A stretch of 64,000 nucleotides of DNA from Echinicola strongylocentroti (lineage in GTDB: Bacteria > Bacteroidota > Bacteroidia > Cytophagales > Cyclobacteriaceae). The DNA lies in contig NZ_CP030041.1 of NCBI RefSeq assembly GCF_003260975.1, forward strand, positions 4,529,501-4,593,500, given 5' to 3'. The position numbers and the translations under genes were made by a program. How positions within the stretch are numbered: position 1 is the first letter of the stretch; each line of letters starts with the position of its first letter. The notes beneath the pieces are model-generated. The model saw only the letters and a list, made by a program, of their open reading frames with translations, was not told the DNA's origin and did no database searches. Below, piece after piece: positions 48,444 to 55,588 of this stretch.

Positions 48444-49238
48444 ATGGTCTTGATTGGAATTTGGTGACTGGTTTTTGGCAGGAGGAGCTGGGGGATTGGG
48501 ATGTTTTGGAGCTCCATGGGAAGATGAAAGGTTCAGTGTTTTTCTTACATGCTCTGTGACCCGGTTAAAGAAGCTTTTGTCTTCGTCCTTGGGACGGTAA
48601 AAAGCCATTACCTCCTCGTGATTCATGTTGGCAATATTGGCAGGAGGAGCCTCTTCGGCCTCGTAATCATCGATCTCATCAATAAACTTCTCCTCCAGTG
48701 CTTCCTCCGGGGTGAGGTAATGGTCCTTATAGTTAAGGTAACTGTCCATGACCTCCTCTTTGGTCATGCCCGTTTTCTTGGCCAGCTTATTGGCAATAAG
48801 CTCATCGTACTTGTCGAGTACTTTGGCCATCTCCCGCAGCTGGTCGGCATTGCCACCGCCCCAGCTCATGGCATTGTGGATCATTAGCATGCCGTTTTGC
48901 GCGGAATGGACGGTTTTGCCAGCAAGCAAGAGCAGTCCGCCCATGGAAGCGGCCAAACCATCATTATAGGTGTGGATTTCCTTCTTACTGTTGATCACCG
49001 CATTGAAAATCGGAAAACCGTGGTACAGTGATCCTCCCGGACTGTTGATGCGGATATTGATGCGGTCGTATTCTTTTTCGAGGGCCTTAAAATCCCTGAC
49101 GAACTTATCAGCCGTGTTCTTGATCTTCCAGGTATCCTGGTCCCAGCTGGGGATGGCACCGTACATTAGGATGTCCACGGTCTTATTGGCCGTGGACTTA
49201 TTGGTGATCTCGTAAAAGAGGGGATTGGTCTTGCTCAT
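47958..49238 (-). CDS. ClpP-type head maturation protease fused to scaffold-like tail
   Basis: 426 aa. Residues 1-180 are an S14-like protease: RINSPGGSLYHGF (65-77), catalytic Ser98 in AASMG and His121 in MIHNAM. After a Pro-rich linker, residues 266-426 form a long coiled coil like a scaffold. An in-frame ATG at 48441-48443 (MDFKDSL) is a likely internal start for the scaffold alone, as with lambda C/Nu3. Two hairpins lie in the leader. Confidence 0.85.
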   Translation of the reverse strand: MSKTNPLFYEITNKSTANKTVDILMYGAIPSWDQDTWKIKNTADKFVRDFKALEKEYDRINIRINSPGGSLYHGFPIFNAVINSKKEIHTYNDGLAASMGGLLLLAGKTVHSAQNGMLMIHNAMSWGGGNADQLREMAKVLDKYDELIANKLAKKTGMTKEEVMDSYLNYKDHYLTPEEALEEKFIDEIDDYEAEEAPPANIANMNHEEVMAFYRPKDEDKSFFNRVTEHVRKTLNLSSSHGAPKHPNPPAPPAKNQSPNSNQDHMDFKDSLELLNKGELTAEDIAAVKAEIQQFTGANERFTSDEVQAKVDDAVKPVQAQVDTLTNEKGTLETEVSNLKTEKDNLAKTVNDLKGEKTTLETENNGLKLDIEAYRKSGVKPTNTKGKDPEKIEGEESPENYFSETDKEVRNLRKQMGYPDKSEKAD

Positions 49239-49241
49239 GGT

Positions 49242-49263
49242 GTGACATCGGGTTTGATGTCAC
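49242..49263 (-). promoter_or_regulatory. hairpin 3 nt upstream of the protease start
   Basis: GTGACATC / GATGTCAC, a perfect 8-bp stem with a 6-nt loop, directly before the ATG. A second hairpin (CCCCTG / CAGGGG, 49276-49294) lies upstream. Both would sit in the leader and may control translation of the head operon. Confidence 0.5.
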
Positions 49264-49301
49264 AAGCTTAAGCATCCCCTGTGTCGGTTCAGGGGACAGA
49301 A

Positions 49302-49712
49302 TCAGGCAGTTTTGGCCGCTGAATGGGAGATGCTAAGAGAATTATCGTTGCTGTCAGTGACGGCTCCCCCGGAGTCTTCACTATAGGTTATGGTGCAGGG
49401 ATTGACGTTACTACCTAAAAAATGTTTCTCCCCATTGGTCGTTTCCAGATAGACCAATATTTCCTTGTCAGCAAATGCCTGGTGGATCTTGCTTTCGCGG
49501 AAAGTGCTTGCTTGGACAGTGGATTCTACCAGCATCCCATGATTGCTTTGGTTACTGGAGCATTGGAGAATGGCTTTTTCCAATACCAATGGTATTTTGG
49601 TAAAATAGGACGTTAGGGATCCTGTGTCGGGCAGGTCATTGTCAAAGGTCAAGTCAGCATAGTCGGTGGCATCTGCCAACATCAGTAGGGTGATCAGGGA
49701 GGTTCTTTCCAT
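49302..49712 (-). CDS. hypothetical phage protein, 136 aa
   Basis: Starts MERTSLITLLMLADATDYAD. Beta-rich with a Ser/Asp-rich end (SEDSGGAVTDSNDNSLSISH). It lies upstream of the protease gene in the same direction. No recognised motif. Confidence 0.6.
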   Translation of the reverse strand: MERTSLITLLMLADATDYADLTFDNDLPDTGSLTSYFTKIPLVLEKAILQCSSNQSNHGMLVESTVQASTFRESKIHQAFADKEILVYLETTNGEKHFLGSNVNPCTITYSEDSGGAVTDSNDNSLSISHSAAKTA

Positions 49713-49713
49713 T

Positions 49714-50139
49714 TTACCAGAGGGGAATGAGTTCTTTTTCTATTTCACGTTTTTGGTGGCGCTGCCATCGTTTATAGGCGGTTTCCATCTTGAGGTCTTC
49801 CTCGGAAAGGTCGTATTTTTCCATAAAGCTGCGAATAGCTTCTGCCGCATCAGAGCCAAATTCCACCGCCGCTTCCACGTACAGCATCATTTTCAGATTG
49901 AAGTGGTTTTCTAATAATTTGGAAACCGCATAAAGTTTTCGGGGACCGGCATAGCGACAAACTACTGTAATGGTGACGTGAGTTGCTTCTTTCTTTTTGA
50001 GATGCCTATCCCAGTCTCTGACATTACCCAACTTTCTTCCCAATAGAAGTTGATCAATCCGCATATGGTGCCTATAGCCATAATCTTTACGGAGCATTTT
50101 AAGGACTGATCTGGATACGGGAATATCGTATGCTTTCAT
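49714..50139 (-). CDS. hypothetical basic phage protein, 141 aa
   Basis: Starts MKAYDIPVSRSVLKMLRKDY. Basic, with an RIDQLLLGRKLGNVRDWDRH segment and a C-terminal EMETAYKRWQRHQKRE-like helix (here KMETAYKRWQRHQKREIEKE). Possibly nucleic-acid binding. It ends 1 nt before the next gene. Confidence 0.6.
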   Translation of the reverse strand: MKAYDIPVSRSVLKMLRKDYGYRHHMRIDQLLLGRKLGNVRDWDRHLKKKEATHVTITVVCRYAGPRKLYAVSKLLENHFNLKMMLYVEAAVEFGSDAAEAIRSFMEKYDLSEEDLKMETAYKRWQRHQKREIEKELIPLW

Positions 50140-50196
50140 ATGTTTAAATTACTTATTAGGTGAAAAAGTGAATAGGACAAATCTACCCCATACATT

Positions 50197-50490
50197 TTAG
50201 TTCCTTTTTTTGGTTTGAAGTGAAGCCAGGAATTGTTCCCGGTGGGCTTTGTCGATCTGGAAATAATCTTTTAGGGCATCCATGTAGTCAGACTCCCTGC
50301 AGGGCTTTGCTAGGAATTCAAGGTAATTAAGTGCCGTGCATTTATCTTTAAACACATCTCTGCCCCTTGCATGAACAAATGCTCCTTCTGTAGTGGCATA
50401 GACCGAGACCCAATAGACATAGGTTTGATCATCGGTGCAGTGGAGTTTGTATGTCTTCTTTTGGGTGATGGAATGGAAATATTTCAGCAT
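50197..50490 (-). CDS. hypothetical phage protein, 97 aa
   Basis: Starts MLKYFHSITQKKTYKLHCTD. Two beta strands with aromatic residues, then helices. It is the first gene of the head block, next to the TGTTACA region, so its transcription may be controlled from there. Confidence 0.6.
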   Translation of the reverse strand: MLKYFHSITQKKTYKLHCTDDQTYVYWVSVYATTEGAFVHARGRDVFKDKCTALNYLEFLAKPCRESDYMDALKDYFQIDKAHREQFLASLQTKKRN

Positions 50491-50593
50491 TAATGAATTG
50501 TACTTTTTTAAGTGGGGAAAATAGCCCCTTAAAAAATCCTTTCACGCACTAATTACTTACAAGATACGTGTTTTTTGTGAAACTGAAAAACGA

Positions 50594-50849
50594 TGTTACA
50601 TTGTTACATCCCATTATTTTTACGTTTAAAATATTGACTTTCAGTCAAATAAATTATGTAACACGATGTTACAAGTTTTGGGCTGGATGTTACATTGTTA
50701 CATGCAGCTTTGTTGTATGTAACAGCTTTTTGTTACATTTTTCAAAAATTGTTACAAAACCAGTTACCCTAAAAATCCTTCTCCATTTCCTTTATTACTA
50801 CTTTTTTACTTATATTTAACTCTAATTGTAACAATGTAACAATGTAACA
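50594..50849. repeat. array of TGTTACA / TGTAACA boxes
   Basis: Eleven to twelve heptamers: plus orientation at 50594, 50602, 50667, 50688, 50696, 50731, 50750; inverted at 50657, 50718, 50827, 50835, 50843. Some lie at 8-bp spacing (50594/50602, 50688/50696, 50827/50835/50843). The stretch 50491-50896 is otherwise AT-rich and gene-free. Operator array or replication iterons are both possible. Confidence 0.8.
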
Positions 50850-50896
50850 CACTTTTTCGGCGAAGGAATTTGGGCGTAAAAAGTTAATATTCTACT

Positions 50897-51811
50897 ATGT
50901 TTTTAGTTTTTGTACTATGTAAAGTTTCTAGTTTGTCCGAGTCCGATTATTTTTCAATCATTAGTGTTTTGATTGGGGGCTTTTTGGCAATAATAGGGTC
51001 TGTTATTGCTGTCATTACTCAATCGATAGTGAATAGTAGGAAGAGGAAAAAGGAACTTCTTGAAATAGAAGATTATTTTTTCACTTCTCTTGATTTTATC
51101 TTAAGCTCAATGGAAGAATTAAAAGCATCTATCACAAAATTATCCAATAATTTGACTCAATACAGTAGCTTATTCCTTAGTGTTCGAATACCCTCCGGTT
51201 TTTCTACGGAAGATTTACGTGAGATTGATGGAAAAACTTTGTATAGGATTATTGTTGCTTCTAGGAAGGGTGATTCAAAAAGGAAGTCGGAAGATATGAT
51301 AAACATAATGAACGGGCTTAGGTATATTGATCGCCAAGTCAAGGAGATTGAAGAATTCAATGGAAAACTTCTGGATAGCCTTAATGAACATGTTGAAGTC
51401 TTAAATGAAGCCTTAATTCAAATTAATTTTCTGTACAATGAATTTACCGTTTCAGCCTACAAAAATAAGGTCTTCCCAGGTAATGATTCATTTTTGGATT
51501 TGCTTGAAAAAGTTTTGGGAAAGAATCAACAGGAGATAATCAATTCTTCAGATAAAAGTAATTTTAAAGTGATTTATTCAGGAATAATCGAACCTATTTT
51601 GTTGTTTATTCGGTCAAATAAGGACTTAAAAGATGAAAGGATAGTGGAAATGATTCCTTGCCTGATTAAAGGTAAACAAGCCTATAATGAATCCGAATCA
51701 ATCAGGAAGGAGAGTATAAATACTCTATCAAAATATATTAGTAATCTAAATTCCGTTCAAATTTTGATGAAAGAATGCAAAAAGACCACTTTGTTAAGAG
51801 AATTAAAATAA
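50897..51811 (+). CDS. membrane protein, first gene of a cargo pair
   Basis: 304 aa. One hydrophobic helix near the N-terminus (FSIISVLIGGFLAIIGSVIA, residues about 20-39) followed by a cytoplasmic helical domain with basic residues (NSRKRKKELLEIEDYFF). No known domain recognised. AT-rich, plus strand, unlike the neighbours. It is the first gene of a two-gene unit and could act with the following membrane protein. Candidate for phage exclusion or other prophage-encoded defence (inference). Confidence 0.65.
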   Translation: MFLVFVLCKVSSLSESDYFSIISVLIGGFLAIIGSVIAVITQSIVNSRKRKKELLEIEDYFFTSLDFILSSMEELKASITKLSNNLTQYSSLFLSVRIPSGFSTEDLREIDGKTLYRIIVASRKGDSKRKSEDMINIMNGLRYIDRQVKEIEEFNGKLLDSLNEHVEVLNEALIQINFLYNEFTVSAYKNKVFPGNDSFLDLLEKVLGKNQQEIINSSDKSNFKVIYSGIIEPILLFIRSNKDLKDERIVEMIPCLIKGKQAYNESESIRKESINTLSKYISNLNSVQILMKECKKTTLLRELK

Positions 51812-51822
51812 GCTTTTAAAAT

Positions 51823-52650
51823 ATGACCCTTGCAGATCTTTTTAAAGAAATATGGGAAGCCGGTAAAACGCGGATAAAAACACCTATTATTGGGGCTTTT
51901 ATTATTTCTTGGATGGTATTTAATTGGAAACCTGTTATGATAATCCTTTTTGAGCAAGATTTAATGTCTTGCCGGATTGAAATTGTTAAAGATAATTATT
52001 CGTCAATTTGTTCAAATTTAGTTTATCCACTTATTTCTGCATTTATTGCAGTTATAGCTGTTCAATATTTTTCAATAGCCTTAAATTTTTTATTAACTCA
52101 TGCTAAGGGTGTTAGAGATGGCGAAATGAAGAAAAAAGCATTAGATAAGCTCAGAATTGACTCTGATATTCTTACAGAAAGGGAAAGACTGTCAAAGCTA
52201 AGAAGTTCTGTTTTAAAGGAAGAGTCTGAAGAAAATGAAATTATTCAATTGAGGGAACAGGCTAATGAGCTTAGAAAGCAAAATATGTCTCTTCAAAATT
52301 CCCTAACAGAGACACAAAATGAAATTACCAACCTAACTAATCGAATTTCATTGGATTATAAACTTTCGAAGACTCATAGGAGTGAAGATTTTATAACTAT
52401 TGCGAATTCCATTTATAATGAAATTAAGAACAGAGGAGAGTTAGATCATATCCAACGTCTTTCTCATGCTTATAGGTTAGATCCTAATGATTTAGGTTCA
52501 ATAAATCTGGAAACAGCTGATTATTTAATAGGCAAAAAAATATTGACCCATGTCAAAGCCAAGAAAGAGGAGGCATTTTTAATAACAGATTTGGGATATG
52601 AAATTTTAAATTTGTACTTCAGTGATTATGATGATGATCCCAACCAATAG
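51823..52650 (+). CDS. membrane protein, second gene of a cargo pair
   Basis: 275 aa. A conserved-looking N-terminus (KTPIIGAFIISWMVFNWKPV) contains the first membrane helix; a second spans about residues 66-90 (LVYPLISAFIAVIAVQYFSI). A coiled coil (ENEIIQLREQANELRKQN) and a C-terminal winged-helix-like domain (AFLITDLGYEILNLYF) follow. 11 nt separate it from the first gene. The layout of sensor, coiled coil and helical output is common in defence proteins but is not proof. Confidence 0.65.
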   Translation: MTLADLFKEIWEAGKTRIKTPIIGAFIISWMVFNWKPVMIILFEQDLMSCRIEIVKDNYSSICSNLVYPLISAFIAVIAVQYFSIALNFLLTHAKGVRDGEMKKKALDKLRIDSDILTERERLSKLRSSVLKEESEENEIIQLREQANELRKQNMSLQNSLTETQNEITNLTNRISLDYKLSKTHRSEDFITIANSIYNEIKNRGELDHIQRLSHAYRLDPNDLGSINLETADYLIGKKILTHVKAKKEEAFLITDLGYEILNLYFSDYDDDPNQ

Positions 52651-52659
52651 GGATTTAAG

Positions 52660-52872
52660 GGGAGGTGCTAAATAGAAAAACAACCCCCGCTTTGGATGCT
52701 GTTTTAACCTTTCAATTCCTAATCCTAGCTTTTCATTCTCCAGCTGGATGAGCTCCTGTTGCATTTGCTCTTTCTCAGAGCCACCACTTATTTAGCATAA
52801 TACACCACAATACCATAGAGGATACCACCAATGATGATGACAAGTAATCTTTTATAATCATTCCACCGCTAT
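52660..52872 (-). pseudogene. remnant of a small membrane/coiled-coil protein
   Basis: In one minus-strand frame, NDYKRLLVIIIGGILYGIVV encodes a membrane helix ending YYAK-stop at about 52790. The next frame continues with SGGSEKEQMQQELIQLENEK and then GLGIERLKQHPK. There is no start codon for the first piece and a frame shift between the pieces. A single original protein, broken at the edge of the 50897-52650 module, is the simplest explanation. Confidence 0.4.
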
Positions 52873-53097
52873 TTAATCCTTCTTAATCGCTCTACCATTT
52901 TTTGCTATGTTTACTAATGTTTTCAAATCCTTTTCACTTGCCCTTTCCCATTGCGTGTATGCAGGGCCAAAGCTTCCGTCCTTCTCGCAATAATCCCTTC
53001 GGATCACCTTTACCATGATGATACTGCCCAGTAGCCAACGGTTTTTTATTTTGAACCGGCCTGTGAGTCTTCGGGTAAGCTGTTTATAAAATATCAT
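52873..53097 (-). CDS. hypothetical early phage protein, 74 aa
   Basis: Start MIFYKQLTRRLTGRFKIKNR at 53097 overlaps the previous stop codon, so it is coupled; the frame opens earlier but inside the previous gene. Contains a KDGSFGPAYTQWERASEKDLK segment. Function unknown. Confidence 0.55.
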   Translation of the reverse strand: MIFYKQLTRRLTGRFKIKNRWLLGSIIMVKVIRRDYCEKDGSFGPAYTQWERASEKDLKTLVNIAKNGRAIKKD

Positions 53098-53392
53098 CGG
53101 CGTCTTGTTGCATGATTTCGTCATAAGCTTGGTCAGCCAAAATTTCCACTTGATCCTTATAGGTAAGGTATTTATCTGGCTCAATGGTAGCCTCCATTTT
53201 ATAATGGTCTCCCTTGTAATCGATGTCGAATTGATAGGTGTTCATGTTACGAGTGAGGCTGATTTTGGACACTACTTCCAGTACATTTATCTTTTTACGG
53301 GCAAAAACCTCATGGGCAAGCATAGCCAGTTTGTTGGTCTTGGGGGAATTAGGCAAAACCTTTCCCTCTTGGCTAATGGTGGTTATTTTCAT
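53084..53392 (-). CDS. hypothetical early phage protein, 102 aa
   Basis: Starts MKITTISQEGKVLPNSPKTN. Soluble, mixed alpha/beta, acidic C-terminus (QDADDIL). It overlaps both neighbours by 4-14 nt. No recognised motif. Confidence 0.6.
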   Translation of the reverse strand: MKITTISQEGKVLPNSPKTNKLAMLAHEVFARKKINVLEVVSKISLTRNMNTYQFDIDYKGDHYKMEATIEPDKYLTYKDQVEILADQAYDEIMQQDADDIL

Positions 53393-53796
53393 TTTGAGGC
53401 TCTTTTCTTGAGGGTTATTTTGTCCTCAGGATTAAGGATTGCGAGGGTACATTCAGGAGCCCCACCTTTAGTAATGACTTTTTGCCATCCCTGTCCAATT
53501 TCTGGGACTCCCTTTCCTTCTGATATCCATGTGATCATGCTCCCTATAAATGCAGGATTGGCCTTCTTTTTAAGGATCCATTCACCTGGTTTGGAAAAGC
53601 CCACAAATGCATCATTGGTAATGGGGCTCACTGCCAATGCCGTACAATCCATAAGGTCTTGAAGTAACTTATGCAGGTTATCAATATCGATATGATATCG
53701 GTCAAAAAGCGCAGAGGCAATGGCCACACTGTCATCTGTTTGAATATTACACAGATAGGCAGCTAGTTCTTCTGTTTCGAATTGTCGTATTTTCAT
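53389..53796 (-). CDS. hypothetical early phage protein, 135 aa
   Basis: Starts MKIRQFETEELAAYLCNIQT. Soluble, with an ALFDRYHIDIDNLHKLLQDL helix. It overlaps the HNH gene by 4 nt. Function unknown. Confidence 0.6.
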   Translation of the reverse strand: MKIRQFETEELAAYLCNIQTDDSVAIASALFDRYHIDIDNLHKLLQDLMDCTALAVSPITNDAFVGFSKPGEWILKKKANPAFIGSMITWISEGKGVPEIGQGWQKVITKGGAPECTLAILNPEDKITLKKRASK

Positions 53797-54098
53797 TTTT
53801 TAAATAGGTTTAGTTGATCGCGCTTCCAGTTTCTACCAAAGCGGCGGTTATTAATATGGTGGGGACGGTCATGGTTCAAGTGGCATCGTTGGCAAAGGGC
53901 TGCCAGGTTGCTGAAGGCATTGTTGTCTCGGTTTTGGTCCAGGTGGGCCACGGTAAGAATCACCTTGGATCCGGTGTCTGGGTGGGGCTGGTAATTCTCA
54001 GCCCCACACCATTCACACTTGTTCTTTGCTCGATGAAACCTGATCAATCTGCTGATCAGGGACCATTTGGGATGATACTCGCTGTAGTCGATCGGCAT
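53793..54098 (-). CDS. HNH endonuclease domain protein
   Basis: 101 aa. The ββα-metal fold is marked by CEWCGAEN (CxxC), VILTVAHLDQNRDNN (His-Leu-Asp), NLAALCQRCHLNHD (CxxCH). A zinc-stabilised HNH nuclease, often found close to terminase or in early phage operons. The C-terminus is basic (RFGRNWKRDQLN). It may help packaging or be a homing-type nuclease; here it lies in the early block, not by the terminase. Confidence 0.8.
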   Translation of the reverse strand: MPIDYSEYHPKWSLISRLIRFHRAKNKCEWCGAENYQPHPDTGSKVILTVAHLDQNRDNNAFSNLAALCQRCHLNHDRPHHINNRRFGRNWKRDQLNLFKK

Positions 54099-54128
54099 TT
54101 TTTAGATGCTAGATATGAGATCAAAGAC

Positions 54129-54920
54129 TTAAGACCTGAACAATTGCCAGTCCTCTGCAAATAAGTCAGTTTGGGAGGCAAGCCATCCGTTGACAATAGT
54201 GCCATCTGCGGCTTTCATACAGAGGTAGGGATTGAAATGTACTTCTGATTGCGCTGGCCCATTACCTCTTTTACTTTCCCCTTCGGAAAATGAAAACTGG
54301 GAGAAGTAGAAGTCTTTGACACATTTGGGAAGTGATTTGACTTTATTAATGACAAAATCGGCGGTAAGGCTATCTGATGGGCGCATGAAAACAAACATGA
54401 CTTTTCCGTCCCACCCTTCTCGAGTGACCGGTTTGCCAGCTTTTATCGCTGAAAGTGCCCAGCCAAAATCCAAGCCATCGGCTATTTCCCAACCTATTCT
54501 TTTATAATGCACATTGGCTGATGCATCGACGATTTCCCCGTCTTTGGTCAAGGCCCTGACGTAGCCTTCTTCATTCATAAACCAATAGCCTCTCCACTCT
54601 GGGAGTCTTACTTTTTTACCTTGCTTAAGGGCTTCATTTGCTTCATCAAAATTCATGTGATTTTTGTTTGGTAGTGAGTAAATAGTATCAAGTTTTAACC
54701 TTTCCGTCTGTTGCTTCAGGTTCAGCATTCGCTTTACCTTTTGGCTATGGCTTTTGGGCTTAGCCAATTCGAAGTACTGTGGATGATCCCGGATAGTCTT
54801 GGCTATTTCCAGTTCGGGGATGGGGATCTTTTCGGTAGCTGCGATCATGAACCTCCGAACGGCTTCAGGGGCTTCCTTGTATTGTTCCTCCGTGAGGGGC
54901 TTGATTTTGTATCGGGGCAT
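54129..54920 (-). CDS. Tad2-like (DUF2829) anti-Thoeris protein with tandem domains
   Basis: 263 aa. An 88-residue N-terminal extension is followed by a first Tad2-like repeat (FDEANEALKQGKKVRLPEWR, residues about 91-150) and a full second one (FGWALSAIKAGKPVTREGWD to NGWLASQTDLFAEDWQLF). The GK.V...GW and WLASQ.D..AEDW signatures are those of DUF2829/Tad2, which binds and sequesters the cyclic-ADPR signal of Thoeris. The N-terminal extension is helical and unknown. Confidence 0.75.
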   Translation of the reverse strand: MPRYKIKPLTEEQYKEAPEAVRRFMIAATEKIPIPELEIAKTIRDHPQYFELAKPKSHSQKVKRMLNLKQQTERLKLDTIYSLPNKNHMNFDEANEALKQGKKVRLPEWRGYWFMNEEGYVRALTKDGEIVDASANVHYKRIGWEIADGLDFGWALSAIKAGKPVTREGWDGKVMFVFMRPSDSLTADFVINKVKSLPKCVKDFYFSQFSFSEGESKRGNGPAQSEVHFNPYLCMKAADGTIVNGWLASQTDLFAEDWQLFRS

Positions 54921-54932
54921 AGTCTTTAGATG

Positions 54933-55235
54933 TTATGTATGAGAATATTTTCGAACGCTTTTAACTTGCCATATTTTGCAACTTTCAGGAACCCTGTTGT
55001 TTCTCACATGTTCCGCAAAAACATATGATGAGAGAAATTCACATTGGCAGTAATGACTGGTTGGAATTGTTTCTTTGTCTACCTTGTATACAGGGCAATT
55101 GGCACACCTTTCCATTGGTACAGCAAGAGCTTTTGGATATGATTGTGATTTGCCGGTGATTTTATGTGTGAAAATCACCGTGCCTTTATACCTTCTATCC
55201 TGTGGACGGATGCGTGATAGATCTACTGTTTTCAT
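54933..55235 (-). CDS. hypothetical early phage protein with Cys pairs
   Basis: Start MKTVDLSRIRPQDRRYKGTV at 55235. It contains CANCPVYKVDK and HYCQCEF, a possible zinc-binding set (C-x2-C ... H-x-C-x-C), suggesting a small zinc-ribbon DNA- or protein-binding domain. Unknown function. Confidence 0.6.
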   Translation of the reverse strand: MKTVDLSRIRPQDRRYKGTVIFTHKITGKSQSYPKALAVPMERCANCPVYKVDKETIPTSHYCQCEFLSSYVFAEHVRNNRVPESCKIWQVKSVRKYSHT

Positions 55236-55239
55236 GGTT

Positions 55240-55551
55240 CTATATTCCTTCGGTAGGTTCATCAAGTTTATCCTGTTCTTTTCGGATAAAGTCCTGGATG
55301 TCCCACTGGTCGATGGGGGCTACTTGGAATTGGTTGGCGAGATTATGAGCCACTTCTTCCGTAATTGGATTGATAGCGTAGATGGCACTGGGGTTTAGCA
55401 GCCGGGTGAATTTTCCTTGATGGGTGGTTTCCGGGACATCTACCCTTATAAAGTTGGAGCCGCCAATGGCTTGTTCGGTGACCTTTCCGGCCATTCTGGT
55501 GTGGCCGAACAATTCAATTAAGGCGTAGGATTCAAATTTTGGTGTTTCCAT
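55240..55551 (-). CDS. hypothetical conserved phage protein, 103 aa
   Basis: Starts METPKFESYALIELFGHTRM. The motif LIELFGHTR.AG.V and the FIRVDVPE segment recur in phage and mobile-element proteins of unknown role (from memory). It ends 4 nt before the next gene. Confidence 0.6.
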   Translation of the reverse strand: METPKFESYALIELFGHTRMAGKVTEQAIGGSNFIRVDVPETTHQGKFTRLLNPSAIYAINPITEEVAHNLANQFQVAPIDQWDIQDFIRKEQDKLDEPTEGI

Positions 55552-55588
55552 AGTTTTAGATTTTAGAAGTGAGATATGAGAATTGAGA

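Noticed and set aside
50568..50819. 83-aa hydrophobic plus-strand frame in the TGTTACA array
   Set aside because: Hydrophobicity follows from the TGTTACA/TTT content; no ribosome signal, repeat structure explains the DNA.
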